Source of the DNA: Paenibacillus sp. FSL W8-0186 | Lineage (GTDB): Bacteria > Bacillota > Bacilli > Paenibacillales > Paenibacillaceae | Assembly: GCF_037969765.1 (NCBI RefSeq) | Contig: NZ_CP150207.1 | Location: forward strand, 434,001 to 498,000 | Length of the DNA: 64,000 bases | Direction: 5' to 3' | In this document: positions 50,223 through 59,588 of the stretch, piece after piece | How positions within the stretch are numbered: position 1 is the stretch's first letter | Layout: the number at the start of each line of letters is the position of its first letter | The notes under the pieces: generated by a model | Told to the model about the DNA's origin: nothing | The model's database searches: none | The model's input: the letters and a program-made list of their open reading frames with translations, nothing else | Program-made: the position numbers and the translations under genes

Positions 50223-51182
50223 ATGTTTGAATTAGACGATATCATTCCGCTTGGAGATAAATCCAATGATTTGCTAGCAGTAGGGGAACTGCTTGTTGAT
50301 ATGATTTCCAATGAATACGACGATGGCAGCTTCGAATGCGATGGATATACCAAGTTTTCCGGAGGAGCTCCCTCCAACATCGCGATGAATGTAAATCGGT
50401 TAGGTATTCGTTCTGAAATCGTCTCGGCGGTAGGGAATGATGGATTTGGAACATACCTTCTGCGGCGATTGCAGCAAGAAGATATGGACACAAAAGGCAT
50501 ACAGAGGGTAGATGCTTCCACGAGCCTGGTGGTGGTTACAAAAAGCAGGACAACCCCGATCCCCATATTTTATCGCGACGCTGATTATCAAATGACATTC
50601 GATGCTTCGTTGGAGCAAAGGATAGCCAACTCTAAAATCGTTCACTTCTCCTGTTGGCCCATCTCCCGAACGCCGGCGCGACACACGCTCGAAAAGGTAA
50701 TCGAAGAAGCCCGCTCTCAAGGTCTGCTCATCGGCTTTGATCCGAATTATCATCCCATGATTTGGCAGCGGGGCGAGGATGGGGCGCAATATGTTAAATC
50801 CATCATATCTAAGGTGGATGTGATTAAGCCATCGGAGGATGATGCTGAACGCTTGTTTGGGAAGGATGAGCCCGTCAAACAGTTGGAGAAATTTCTTGAA
50901 TTAGGCGCGAAGCTTGTCATTATGACATTGGGTAAGGATGGAGCCATTGTATCCAATGGCAAGGAGACGCTGTCCTTCGACTCTTTGGCAACCGAGATCG
51001 TGGACACCACAGGAGCTGGGGATGCGTTCTGGTCGGGATTCTATGCGGCATTAATCAAGGGCCACAGCATCAGGGAGGCGCTCCATCTTGGATTTGCAGT
51101 CAGTGCGTACAAGTTAAGATTTACGGGTGCAGTGGTGCATTTGCCGAGGCTGGATGTTATTAAAGAACAATTTAGTTTGTAG
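50223..51182 (+). CDS. PfkB-family carbohydrate kinase (fructokinase-like)
   Basis: 319 residues, ATG after CGGAGGG. Ribokinase/PfkB fold: GELLVDMIS, substrate-binding SGGAPSNIAMNVNRLG (~44-59), and the ATP/catalytic signature DTTGAGDAFWSGF (~260-272; base D in GAGD). A ~15-residue N-terminal extension precedes the fold. Next to a sucrose-phosphorylase-family gene it would phosphorylate the released fructose to fructose-6-phosphate. If the phosphorylase acts on another glucoside, the kinase substrate changes accordingly. Confidence 0.88.
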   Translation: MFELDDIIPLGDKSNDLLAVGELLVDMISNEYDDGSFECDGYTKFSGGAPSNIAMNVNRLGIRSEIVSAVGNDGFGTYLLRRLQQEDMDTKGIQRVDASTSLVVVTKSRTTPIPIFYRDADYQMTFDASLEQRIANSKIVHFSCWPISRTPARHTLEKVIEEARSQGLLIGFDPNYHPMIWQRGEDGAQYVKSIISKVDVIKPSEDDAERLFGKDEPVKQLEKFLELGAKLVIMTLGKDGAIVSNGKETLSFDSLATEIVDTTGAGDAFWSGFYAALIKGHSIREALHLGFAVSAYKLRFTGAVVHLPRLDVIKEQFSL

Positions 51183-51193
51183 GAGGTCTAGAA

Positions 51194-52663
51194 ATGGCAA
51201 TTAAGAACCAAGTACAACTTATTACGTATCCGGATTCTATGGGCGGGGATTTAAAAACACTGAATCAGATGTTAAACAAGCATTTTTCAGATATTTTTGA
51301 GGGTGGCATTCACATCCTTCCTCCATTTCCTTCCTCTGGGGATCGAGGCTTTGCCCCATTGACCTATCTGGAAATCGAGCCGAGCTTTGGCACTTGGGAC
51401 GAGATTCGGGAGATCGGGGAGAAGTTTGATGTTTTGCTTGATCTCATGGTCAACCATATATCAAGGCAGTCACCCTATTTTCAAGACTTCCTCGCCAAGG
51501 GGCGCGACTCGCAGTATGCCGATCTCTTTCTGACTCTAGACAAGGTCTGGGAAGACGGCGAACCGGTACAGGCAGATATTGATCAAATGTTTTTGCGCCG
51601 CCCGCAGCCTTACTCGACCTTCCAAATCGGGAAGGATGGCAAGGAAGAAAAGGTATGGACGACCTTTGGTAAAACAGATCCTTCCGAACAAATCGACCTG
51701 GATATCCAGTCCCCGCTGACGCGGCGGCTTTTTGAAGAGTTTTTTGAAAATTTCAAGAAACAAAACGTCAAGATTGTCAGGCTGGATGCTGTCGGCTATG
51801 TCATTAAGAAACTGGGAACCAGCTGCTTCTTCGTTGAGCCGGAAATTTATAAGTTCCTTGACTGGGTCAAGGAGCTCGCTGATTCGTATGACATTGAATT
51901 GCTGCCGGAGGTGCATGCGCATTACTCCACCCAATTCAAACTTGCCGAGCATGGCTGCTGGATTTATGATTTTATTTTGCCTTATCGGGTTCTAGAAGCT
52001 TTGATCAACCATTCGAGCGCGGAGCTCAACCAATACCTGAAGACTCGCCCGCATAAGCAGTTCACGATGTTAGATTGCCACGACGGTATTCCTGTGAAGC
52101 CGGACCTGGATGATCTTATCGATACAACGGAAGCAAGAAAGCTGGTGGACGTCTGTCTGGAGAGAGGCTCCAATCTAAGCCTGATTCTATCGGATGAGCA
52201 TAAAGCGGCAGATGGGTTTGATGTTCATCAAATTCGCTGCAGCTATTATAGTGTCCTTAATCATGATGATGACGCCTATATGGCGGCAAGAGCCATTCAA
52301 TTTTTTGCACCGGGCATTCCGCAGGTATATTATGTAGGACTGCTGGCTGGCGAAAACGATATGGAGCGCGTTCAAGAGACTGGCGAAGGGCGCGAAATCA
52401 ACCGGCACAATTATACCGTGGAGGAAATTGAACAGGCCTTGGAGAAAGATGTTGTTCAACGATTGCTGAAGCTGATTCGTTTCCGTAATTCGTACGATGC
52501 CTTCAACGGGGAATTCCGTGTGCTGGATTCGCCAGACCATGAAATTCGTCTTCAGTGGCAAAAGGGCGAGAAAAGCTGTGAGCTGGCGATTAACCTGCAA
52601 ACCTATCGCTCCGTGATCAAGTACGCAGATGACATGAATCATACCGTTGAGTATATTGTCTAA
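51194..52663 (+). CDS. GH13_18 glucoside phosphorylase (sucrose-phosphorylase family)
   Basis: 489 residues, ATG after AGGAGG, 11 bases after the kinase gene. The opening QVQLITYPDSMGGDL and HILPPFPSSGDRGF are those of sucrose phosphorylase. The nucleophile is D198 in VRLDAVGY, acid/base E239 in LPEVHAH, and DCHDG is the stabiliser region. These enzymes turn a glucoside plus phosphate into glucose-1-phosphate and a free acceptor. By my alignment from memory to the Bifidobacterium adolescentis enzyme, acceptor-site residues differ: R135 (for P134) and H345 (for Y344), changes known from sucrose-6'-phosphate phosphorylase, but the third marker (Lys393) is Glu here. The acceptor is therefore uncertain: sucrose, sucrose-6'-phosphate, glucosylglycerate or glucosylglycerol. 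Confidence 0.85.
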   Translation: MAIKNQVQLITYPDSMGGDLKTLNQMLNKHFSDIFEGGIHILPPFPSSGDRGFAPLTYLEIEPSFGTWDEIREIGEKFDVLLDLMVNHISRQSPYFQDFLAKGRDSQYADLFLTLDKVWEDGEPVQADIDQMFLRRPQPYSTFQIGKDGKEEKVWTTFGKTDPSEQIDLDIQSPLTRRLFEEFFENFKKQNVKIVRLDAVGYVIKKLGTSCFFVEPEIYKFLDWVKELADSYDIELLPEVHAHYSTQFKLAEHGCWIYDFILPYRVLEALINHSSAELNQYLKTRPHKQFTMLDCHDGIPVKPDLDDLIDTTEARKLVDVCLERGSNLSLILSDEHKAADGFDVHQIRCSYYSVLNHDDDAYMAARAIQFFAPGIPQVYYVGLLAGENDMERVQETGEGREINRHNYTVEEIEQALEKDVVQRLLKLIRFRNSYDAFNGEFRVLDSPDHEIRLQWQKGEKSCELAINLQTYRSVIKYADDMNHTVEYIV

Positions 52664-52692
52664 GTTCACTTCACGAGGAAGGAGTTAGATCC

Positions 52693-53505
52693 ATGGCGAC
52701 GATACAAGTTAACTTTTTCTCCAAGTGTCTGCGCAGAGAAGTGACATTTAATGCTCTATTGCCGGTGGATTCCCCGGTTATTCCTGGGCAGACGGAGGAA
52801 GAGCATAGAATCAAGCCGCTCAAGACCTTGTATCTGCTTCATGGGTATTCAGGCAGTCATGGGGACTGGCTAAGCTATTCGAGAATCCGTGAGCTGTCGG
52901 ACAAACATAAAATCGCTGTGATTATGCCGTCCGGGGAAAATCACTTTTATGTAGACGACGAAGATCTGGGGGCGCTTTACGGGGAGTTTGTAGGCAAGGA
53001 GCTGGTAGAGTTTACGCGAACGATGCTCCCGCTGTCTACGGACCGGGAAGATACCTTTATCGGCGGCTTGTCGATGGGGGGTTACGGAGCTATTCGTAAC
53101 GGCTTGAAATACGCAAGCCATTTCAGTAGAATCATTGCGCTGTCATCGGCGATTCTTCCTTATAAAATCGCAAACGCGGCTCCGGATTTCAAGGACGGAA
53201 TTGCCGATTATAAATATTTCAGACGGGTGTTTGGCGATTTGGATCAACTCCTCGGAAGCGATAAAGATCCCGAAGCGCTTGTTATGGGCTTGAAGGAATC
53301 GGGCGAGCCTATTCCTCAAATTTATATGGCTTGCGGTACGGAAGACTTTTTGTTGGATGTCAACCAGCGTTTCCGCGATTTCCTAGTGCGGGAGAATGTT
53401 CCGCTAACCTACGTGGAAAGCGCTGGTGCCCACACCTGGGATTTTTGGAGTGAATATATCGTGTATGCCATAGAATGGGCTCTGGGCAATAACCCCAACA
53501 CGTAG
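52693..53505 (+). CDS. Second esterase (tributyrin-esterase/EstA family)
   Basis: 270 residues, ATG after GAAGGAG. Esterase-D/tributyrin-esterase fold: LYLLHGYSGSHGDWL (~48-62), nucleophile in GGLSMGGYGA (~118-127), aspartate in GTEDFLL and histidine in GAHTWDFW. Cytoplasmic. It is the last gene of the unit, so two unrelated esterases bracket the kinase and phosphorylase. This supports an acylated substrate. Confidence 0.86.
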   Translation: MATIQVNFFSKCLRREVTFNALLPVDSPVIPGQTEEEHRIKPLKTLYLLHGYSGSHGDWLSYSRIRELSDKHKIAVIMPSGENHFYVDDEDLGALYGEFVGKELVEFTRTMLPLSTDREDTFIGGLSMGGYGAIRNGLKYASHFSRIIALSSAILPYKIANAAPDFKDGIADYKYFRRVFGDLDQLLGSDKDPEALVMGLKESGEPIPQIYMACGTEDFLLDVNQRFRDFLVRENVPLTYVESAGAHTWDFWSEYIVYAIEWALGNNPNT

Positions 53506-53529
53506 ATAATCTAATGATTGCACACCCAT

Positions 53530-53568
53530 GCCTCTACAGAGCGAATCGTTCTTGTAGGGGCTTTTTTT
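53530..53568 (+). terminator. Terminator ending the glucoside unit
   Basis: GCCTCTACAGAGC pairs with GTTCTTGTAGGGGC around GAATC, followed by TTTTTTT. Confidence 0.85.
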
Positions 53569-53603
53569 GACTTAGCTAAGTAAACGAGGGGAGAGGTTGA
53601 GTG

Positions 53604-55316
53604 ATGAGGGGCGGAAGCATGTTTAAAACGAACAGCATTGTTTTCAAATTCTTGGTACCCCTGACGATTATTCTATTCATTCTGTTCTCGGTGCTGCTCC
53701 TGAGCAATATTTACTCGCTGGAAGTGGTGCGTAATCATTTTCTCAACAATGCCCGGAATACCCTAGAGATTTATGTGGAGAACATTCATAACAACCTCAG
53801 CATTTACTCCAAAGATCTGACCGAGGTGTTTGAGAATAACATCGACATCGCTATAGATCGTTCTAACAATGGTGATGACAGCAGTTATTTTCAGGATATT
53901 CAGTTAATGAATGCTTTAAAAGCCAAGGTCTCTAACAACTATTCCAGCGATGGGGTGTTCATCAAGCTCCCTGGCAGTGCGGCAACGCTTATTCAATTTG
54001 GAAATCGCTCTGAAATAGCCGATAAGCTGATTTTGGCTGATTTCCTGGATCGTCATGAATTCAGGCCGGATTCCCAGACAGAAATAGACCAATGGACAGG
54101 TTTAATCATTCAAGATCAGCATTATTTATTCAAATTTATTACGTACAATGACATTACTTTTGGCACATTCGTGAAGGCAAGCAGTTTGTTATCGATCGCG
54201 GAGAGGGAAGGGGACGGCTTCGGCCATTATGTCTTAAGCAACCATGAAGGGATTATTCTTGCTTCGACAGACTCCGGGTTCGTTGGCGGTGAAGCAGCGC
54301 TACGGGGGCTTCGGGACAGGCATGAGGATAGCTATCTATTTATATCCGAGCCGATCAACGAGTTTGGCCAAATCATCCATATTGCAGCGAAGCAAAATAT
54401 TTTTTCCGGTCTAAAGTTGATCCAATGGCTTATCATTTCGCTTGGCGTCATTTCTATTATCGTGATTCCGCTGTTGCTCCGGTGGCTGGCAAAAGACATT
54501 TTACAGCCGATTCTGGAACTAGTCCGAGCGGCTAAAGAAGTGGAAACAGGGCAGCCGGAATTCCCTCTCCCGTCGGAACGTTATTCGCTGGAGTTTATGA
54601 AACTATTTCACTCTTTTCATTCTATGGTAAACGAGATTACGACTTTGAAAATTCGTACCTATGAAGAACAAATCGAGAAGAGTCGCAATGAGCTGAAGTA
54701 CCTGCAAATGCAAATTCGGCCGCATTTTTTTCTCAACGCGATCTCGACGATTTCGAGTCTCTCCTATCAGCAGAAGAATGAGGAAATCAGGGAATGGATC
54801 AGCCTGTTGTCCAAGCATCTGAGATACATGTTTAAGGGCGCGTTTACGTTCGTTCCCATTTATGAAGAGATGAGTCACGTCGAAAATTATATTCGCATGC
54901 AAGAGATTCGATACCCCGATCAGATCTTTTACATGACAGACATCGATTACAGGGCAGGAGAAATTGAAATACCGCAATTTTTGATTCAAACCTTTGTGGA
55001 GAACATCTTTAAGCATGCCATGACCTATGGGGAGATGTTGTCTATATTTATTCGGGCTGACATTGAAATGCTGAATGAGGAACCCTTCGTTAGAATCGTG
55101 GTGGAAGATAACGGAGAGGGATTTCCCGAGGCGTTACAGATTCATGAACCTGTACAGCAAGAAGCCAGGGAAACCGACGGCCAAGTGGGAATTGCCAACA
55201 TTCGCAGAACGCTTCAGTTGATCTACAAGCGAGACGATCTATTGTATCTCTCGAATGTGGAGCGGTCTGGTGCGAGAGTTGAGCTGCGAATTCCTGTTTA
55301 TGCAAGGGCGGATTGA
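53604..55316 (+). CDS. YesM-type sensor histidine kinase
   Basis: 570 residues from ATG 53604 (GAGAGG seven bases upstream; GTG 53601 and ATG 53619 are alternatives). Helix ~12-36, extracellular sensor (~37-275), second helix ~280-300, HAMP, then the His-kinase domain with H374 in QIRPHFFLN and HATPase (QTFVENIFKHA, DNGEGFP, GIANIRRTL). It pairs with the YesN regulator 18 bases downstream and probably governs the importer that follows. Confidence 0.9.
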   Translation: MRGGSMFKTNSIVFKFLVPLTIILFILFSVLLLSNIYSLEVVRNHFLNNARNTLEIYVENIHNNLSIYSKDLTEVFENNIDIAIDRSNNGDDSSYFQDIQLMNALKAKVSNNYSSDGVFIKLPGSAATLIQFGNRSEIADKLILADFLDRHEFRPDSQTEIDQWTGLIIQDQHYLFKFITYNDITFGTFVKASSLLSIAEREGDGFGHYVLSNHEGIILASTDSGFVGGEAALRGLRDRHEDSYLFISEPINEFGQIIHIAAKQNIFSGLKLIQWLIISLGVISIIVIPLLLRWLAKDILQPILELVRAAKEVETGQPEFPLPSERYSLEFMKLFHSFHSMVNEITTLKIRTYEEQIEKSRNELKYLQMQIRPHFFLNAISTISSLSYQQKNEEIREWISLLSKHLRYMFKGAFTFVPIYEEMSHVENYIRMQEIRYPDQIFYMTDIDYRAGEIEIPQFLIQTFVENIFKHAMTYGEMLSIFIRADIEMLNEEPFVRIVVEDNGEGFPEALQIHEPVQQEARETDGQVGIANIRRTLQLIYKRDDLLYLSNVERSGARVELRIPVYARAD

Positions 55317-55334
55317 TTCTTAAGGAGGGTAATT

Positions 55335-56921
55335 ATGCATTGCTTGCTGATAGATGACGACATTCCTACGATTGAGGTGCTTCGTGACATGATCCGCTGG
55401 AATGATTTTGGCATTATGCGGGTGTCGCAGGCACACAGTGTTCAGGAGGCCAAAGCGATCTTTGCAGTGGAAGCGCCTGATCTCGTGATTTGTGATATTG
55501 AAATGCCCCGAGGTACCGGGATTGATATGATCAAATGGGTTCGGGAGCAAGGTTACGAGGGAGCCTTTATCTTTCTTACCTGTCATGAGAGTTTTGACTT
55601 CGCCTCCACCGCGATCTCGTACAACGCAGACTCGTACCTGACCAAACCACTGGATAAGCTGAAGCTGGAAGCGGCATTGCGGAAATCGGTGGAATCACTC
55701 AAACGAAAGAGAATGCTGGGCGAATACCGGAAGCTAGGTCTCACCTGGTTGAAAAATAAGGCATTCGTAGAAAAAAGTTTCTGGAAGGATGTACTGAGCG
55801 GCACCATAAATTCGCGACTCGATCTGATTCAGGTCGAAATTCGTAAACGGGATTTGTCTTTGTCGGTCGAGCAAGGTTATATCTTGTTTCTAGCGAGCGC
55901 TCAGCGGCATGATTTGGATCAGCATTGGGACATGAATGTCTTCATTTATGCCTTGTCGAATTTGAGTTCGGAAGTGATGTTTGATCAACCCGGCCATGAA
56001 AGGGTCATTACTTATCCAACAGACAGCCGGATTTATACGATGATTGTGTATGAAGCGAGAGAGAATAATGACCAATTGCATGTGAAAGCAGAGAGGTTGA
56101 ACCGGTTGTGCAGGCAATATTTCAAGTGCCATGTTACGTGCTATATCAGCGAGGAGAGGAGTATCGAGGAGCTGGCGCAAGCAAAAGCCGAACTGGAGAA
56201 TATGGACATATCCAATCTGATTTTCAGAGGGGGTATTCACTATGAAAGAGATCATTTCAATTACAATACGTCGGAACGATATACGCTGAATACGCGTCAT
56301 TATGCGGCGCTATTCGTTCAGAAGGAACAGATACAAATCGTCAATCAGTTGAAAAAAGAGCTGGAGCAGCTTACTGCTCACAACAAGCTGGATCCGGCTA
56401 CGCTTCATTCGATTCGAGAGGATTTTCTTCAAGTCGTCTACTCGTTCCTTGCGGGCAACCAAATTCAAGCCCATAAACTGTTCTCCGATGATGTCGCCCA
56501 GCGATTGTACCAAAGATCCGATGGCAGTATATTCGATTTCATGAAGTGGGCGCACATGATAACAGAAATTTCGATTGAGACCACCAAGGAAACGCTGCGT
56601 TCTGAAGGGGTAGTTGAGCGGGCCAAGCGGTTTATCCATCAGAACTTTAACCTGGATATAAGCCGGGAGGATGTTGCTGCCTGTGTTTTTCTAACGCCGG
56701 ATTACTTAGCTAAAGTGTTCAAGCAAGAAACAGGTTTAACGATAAAAGAATATTTGAACGAATATCGAATTGAACAGGCCAAACGGTTGTTGATTGAAAG
56801 TACGGCGAGCATCAGCGTAATCGCATCGAATACTGGATTTGACAATATTTCCTATTTTTCTACGTTGTTCAAGAAGCTTACGGGCGAAACGCCGAATGCT
56901 TATCGGGCTAATCATAAATAG
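55335..56921 (+). CDS. YesN-type AraC-family response regulator
   Basis: 528 residues, ATG after AAGGAGGG. Receiver (~1-120) with D54 in ICDIEMPRGTG and YLTKPL. A long central region is followed by a C-terminal AraC double HTH (ISREDVAACVFLTPDYLAKVFK; SISVIASNTGFDNISYFSTLFK). It likely activates the downstream binding-protein gene after phosphorylation by the YesM partner. Confidence 0.9.
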   Translation: MHCLLIDDDIPTIEVLRDMIRWNDFGIMRVSQAHSVQEAKAIFAVEAPDLVICDIEMPRGTGIDMIKWVREQGYEGAFIFLTCHESFDFASTAISYNADSYLTKPLDKLKLEAALRKSVESLKRKRMLGEYRKLGLTWLKNKAFVEKSFWKDVLSGTINSRLDLIQVEIRKRDLSLSVEQGYILFLASAQRHDLDQHWDMNVFIYALSNLSSEVMFDQPGHERVITYPTDSRIYTMIVYEARENNDQLHVKAERLNRLCRQYFKCHVTCYISEERSIEELAQAKAELENMDISNLIFRGGIHYERDHFNYNTSERYTLNTRHYAALFVQKEQIQIVNQLKKELEQLTAHNKLDPATLHSIREDFLQVVYSFLAGNQIQAHKLFSDDVAQRLYQRSDGSIFDFMKWAHMITEISIETTKETLRSEGVVERAKRFIHQNFNLDISREDVAACVFLTPDYLAKVFKQETGLTIKEYLNEYRIEQAKRLLIESTASISVIASNTGFDNISYFSTLFKKLTGETPNAYRANHK

Positions 56922-57033
56922 TTGTTCGAAACACTTGTTTTTGAAAAAACATACCGTTTTTTTAAAAGTCATGTGGTTTTCAAAGGGATAAGATATTACT
57001 GAAATCACAGTGACAGGAGGCAAGAATACAAAC

Positions 57034-58581
57034 ATGAGAAGAAAAAAGGGGATAGTGTCTTTACTGCTAACGATTCTGATGCTTAGTTCAATCGTGGGGG
57101 GATGCGGCAATTCAGGGGACTCAAAGGCCAATTCACAAGGCGCTGGAAGCGGATCGGCCAAGGCCGATAAAATCGTTTTTGCCATGCCATCTTTTAATCG
57201 AATTCCAGATAATATCAACAGAGTTACAGAAGCCATTAATGCAATAACGATTCCAAAAATCGGAGTCGAAGTGGATTTCAAAGTATTTGGCCCTGCGGAT
57301 TACGCCCAGAAGGTGAATTTAGCTCTGCAGAGTGGAGAGCAGATGGATGTATTTACAACCCTCGGCCAATTTACGAGCTATGTATCCAAAAACCAGCTAT
57401 ACCCGCTGGAGGATCTTCTCCCAGAGCATGGCAAAGATTTACTGGCGATTATTGAGAAAGACTTTGGGCCGGACATGCTGAAATCGACCACCTTGGACGG
57501 CCATATTTACGGCATACCCGTCAATAAGGGGATGTCGATACCGAGCAATATCGTCTACAATGCGGACATGTTGAAGGAAGTCGGCTTCAGCGCCGATGAC
57601 ATTCAGTCCGTCGACGATATGCCCAAAATTTTTGATGCAATTAAGCAGAAGTATCCGGAAGTCATTCCATTTGGTCCAGTCAATGTAAATCCGAGCGATC
57701 CAGGCCTTATTTTCCTGTTAAAAGGAATGTACGAGGTTGATTTCCTATCAGACACCACCGGGATCGGGGTAGTTATCGGCGACGATTCACAGGTATTGAA
57801 CTTTTACGAAACGGAGGAGTTCAAACGTGGCGTCAGCATGATGAGAGAATGGTTCAATCAAGGCTATCTGGAGAAGGATGCGGCGACAACCTCAATCGCT
57901 TTCTCGGATATGATTGCCTCCGGGCGGGGATTCTCCTTTATGGCCTCGTACAGCGGCTTGGAAGCTGCGAAGGCATTAAGCGCGCAAACGGGCAAAAACC
58001 TAGAGATGAAGCGGATCGCCCCCTATTATTTTGAGACCGGTGCGGTAAATATGGTGAGTTGGATGGTTTCCAGTACGACCAAAGCTCCGGAAGGGGCTGT
58101 GAAGTTCCTTAACCTGCTGTATTCGGATCAAGAATTGATCAATACCGTATTGTATGGCATCGAAGGCGAGGATTACGTCAAGGCTGGCGAGCATCATGTG
58201 AAATTTCCAGAAGGCAAGGATGCTTCCACCGTGGGCTATACCGCCATGCTGAGTACGGGAATTGTAGGCTCCGAATCTTTGCAGTATCAGCTTGAAGGCG
58301 TAAATTGGTCAGATGTGGAACTGAAGCTGCGAGAGAATAAGGAAACGAAGATGTCCCCGTTCTTTGGCTTCATCTTTGATCCTAGCGATGTAAAAACACA
58401 AATGAGTGCGGTTACCAACGTAGTGAACCAGTATCTGCCTGGCCTTGTATGCGGAGTATTGGATCCTGAGACGTCCATTCCGAAGTTTGTAAAGGCGTTA
58501 AACGATGCGGGGGCTGAGGCGATTATTAAGAGCAAACAAGAACAACTGGATCAGTGGATTGCTGGACAAAGCACCCAGTAA
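57034..58581 (+). CDS. LplA-type extracellular solute-binding lipoprotein
   Basis: 515 residues; ATG 57034, with AGGAGG 14 bases upstream (spacing is long, but no other start fits). Signal peptide with lipobox IVGGC (Cys ~24) and a low-complexity Gly/Ser linker. The size and motifs (YPLEDLLPEHG, GHIYGIPVNKGMS) match large oligosaccharide-binding proteins of YesM/YesN-controlled importers. Substrate unknown. Confidence 0.88.
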   Translation: MRRKKGIVSLLLTILMLSSIVGGCGNSGDSKANSQGAGSGSAKADKIVFAMPSFNRIPDNINRVTEAINAITIPKIGVEVDFKVFGPADYAQKVNLALQSGEQMDVFTTLGQFTSYVSKNQLYPLEDLLPEHGKDLLAIIEKDFGPDMLKSTTLDGHIYGIPVNKGMSIPSNIVYNADMLKEVGFSADDIQSVDDMPKIFDAIKQKYPEVIPFGPVNVNPSDPGLIFLLKGMYEVDFLSDTTGIGVVIGDDSQVLNFYETEEFKRGVSMMREWFNQGYLEKDAATTSIAFSDMIASGRGFSFMASYSGLEAAKALSAQTGKNLEMKRIAPYYFETGAVNMVSWMVSSTTKAPEGAVKFLNLLYSDQELINTVLYGIEGEDYVKAGEHHVKFPEGKDASTVGYTAMLSTGIVGSESLQYQLEGVNWSDVELKLRENKETKMSPFFGFIFDPSDVKTQMSAVTNVVNQYLPGLVCGVLDPETSIPKFVKALNDAGAEAIIKSKQEQLDQWIAGQSTQ

Positions 58582-58599
58582 GCGTTAATCAAGTGTTGG

Positions 58600-58630
58600 G
58601 CGAGGTGGGTTCGAGTCGAGTCCGCCTCGC
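58600..58630 (+). other. Intercistronic hairpin between binding protein and permeases
   Basis: GCGAGG (58600-58605) pairs with CCTCGC (58625-58630), with GG/CC extending the stem inside. No T-run. Same position as the hairpins near 46300 and 63085. Confidence 0.5.
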
Positions 58631-58651
58631 GTTAATGGAGGAGAACATCGT

Positions 58652-59578
58652 ATGACAACCACAACGGCGAAATCGAAAGGACCCAAAAAGACGCTTCCGC
58701 TCTTGCTTCTAGCGGCTCCCGGGCTGCTCTACTTTATTATAAACAGTTATATTCCCATGATAGGTATCTTTATTGCCTTTAAGGATATCAACTATGCCAA
58801 AGGGATATTCCGAAGTGATTGGATCGGATTCGACAATTTTAAGTTTCTGTTTCAAACGAGCGATGCCTGGATCATGACGAGAAACACGCTTCTATACAAT
58901 GTCGCTTTTATCGTGCTGGGGACGATTCTATCGATCCTTATCGCGATCTTGATGTCGGAATTGCTCAGCAAAGCATTCTCTAAGATATTTCATACTAGCC
59001 TTATATTACCCAATCTTATCTCCATGGTCGTCCTTTCGTATCTTGTCTTTGCGTTTCTGAATGCGGACAGCGGGTTCATTAACAACTCGATTCTTATACC
59101 GCTTGGCCTGCCGGAGATCAATTGGTACTCGGAGCCGCAATACTGGCCTTTCCTGTTGGTTTTTATCCAGCTCTGGAAAACCGCAGGGTACGGATCTATC
59201 GTGTACATTGCGTTTATAGCAGGGATAGATAAGAGCGTCTATGAGGCTGCGAAGATCGACGGTGCAGGCAAGCTCAAGCAAATATGGACGATTACTTTGC
59301 CGCTGCTGAAGCCAACCATTGTTATTCTGACATTAATGTCGATCGGCAGGATTTTTAATTCAGACTTCGGTTTGTTTTATCAGGTTCCTTTAAATTCAGG
59401 CGCCTTGTACAGTACGACGCAAACGATTGATACTTACGTGTATCGTGCGCTGATGCAGGTTAACGATATTGGTATGTCTGCCGCCGCAGGTCTTTATCAG
59501 TCGCTAGTCGGGTTTATTCTTGTCATGGTGGCAAATGCCATTGTCAAAAAGGTTAACGCGGATAATGCGTTGTTTTAG
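58652..59578 (+). CDS. LplB-type sugar ABC permease
   Basis: 308 residues, ATG after GGAGGAG. Begins with the class motif FIINSYIPMIGIFIAFKDINY and has six membrane helices; the EAA loop is YEAAKIDGAGKLKQIWTITLPLLKP. Second gene of the importer; the pore partner follows 10 bases after its stop. Confidence 0.9.
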   Translation: MTTTTAKSKGPKKTLPLLLLAAPGLLYFIINSYIPMIGIFIAFKDINYAKGIFRSDWIGFDNFKFLFQTSDAWIMTRNTLLYNVAFIVLGTILSILIAILMSELLSKAFSKIFHTSLILPNLISMVVLSYLVFAFLNADSGFINNSILIPLGLPEINWYSEPQYWPFLLVFIQLWKTAGYGSIVYIAFIAGIDKSVYEAAKIDGAGKLKQIWTITLPLLKPTIVILTLMSIGRIFNSDFGLFYQVPLNSGALYSTTQTIDTYVYRALMQVNDIGMSAAAGLYQSLVGFILVMVANAIVKKVNADNALF

Positions 59579-59588
59579 GAGGCACATC

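Noticed and set aside
56938..56985. A/T-rich hairpin after the second YesN gene
   Set aside because: Only A/T pairs with poor symmetry; cannot be separated from base-composition bias.
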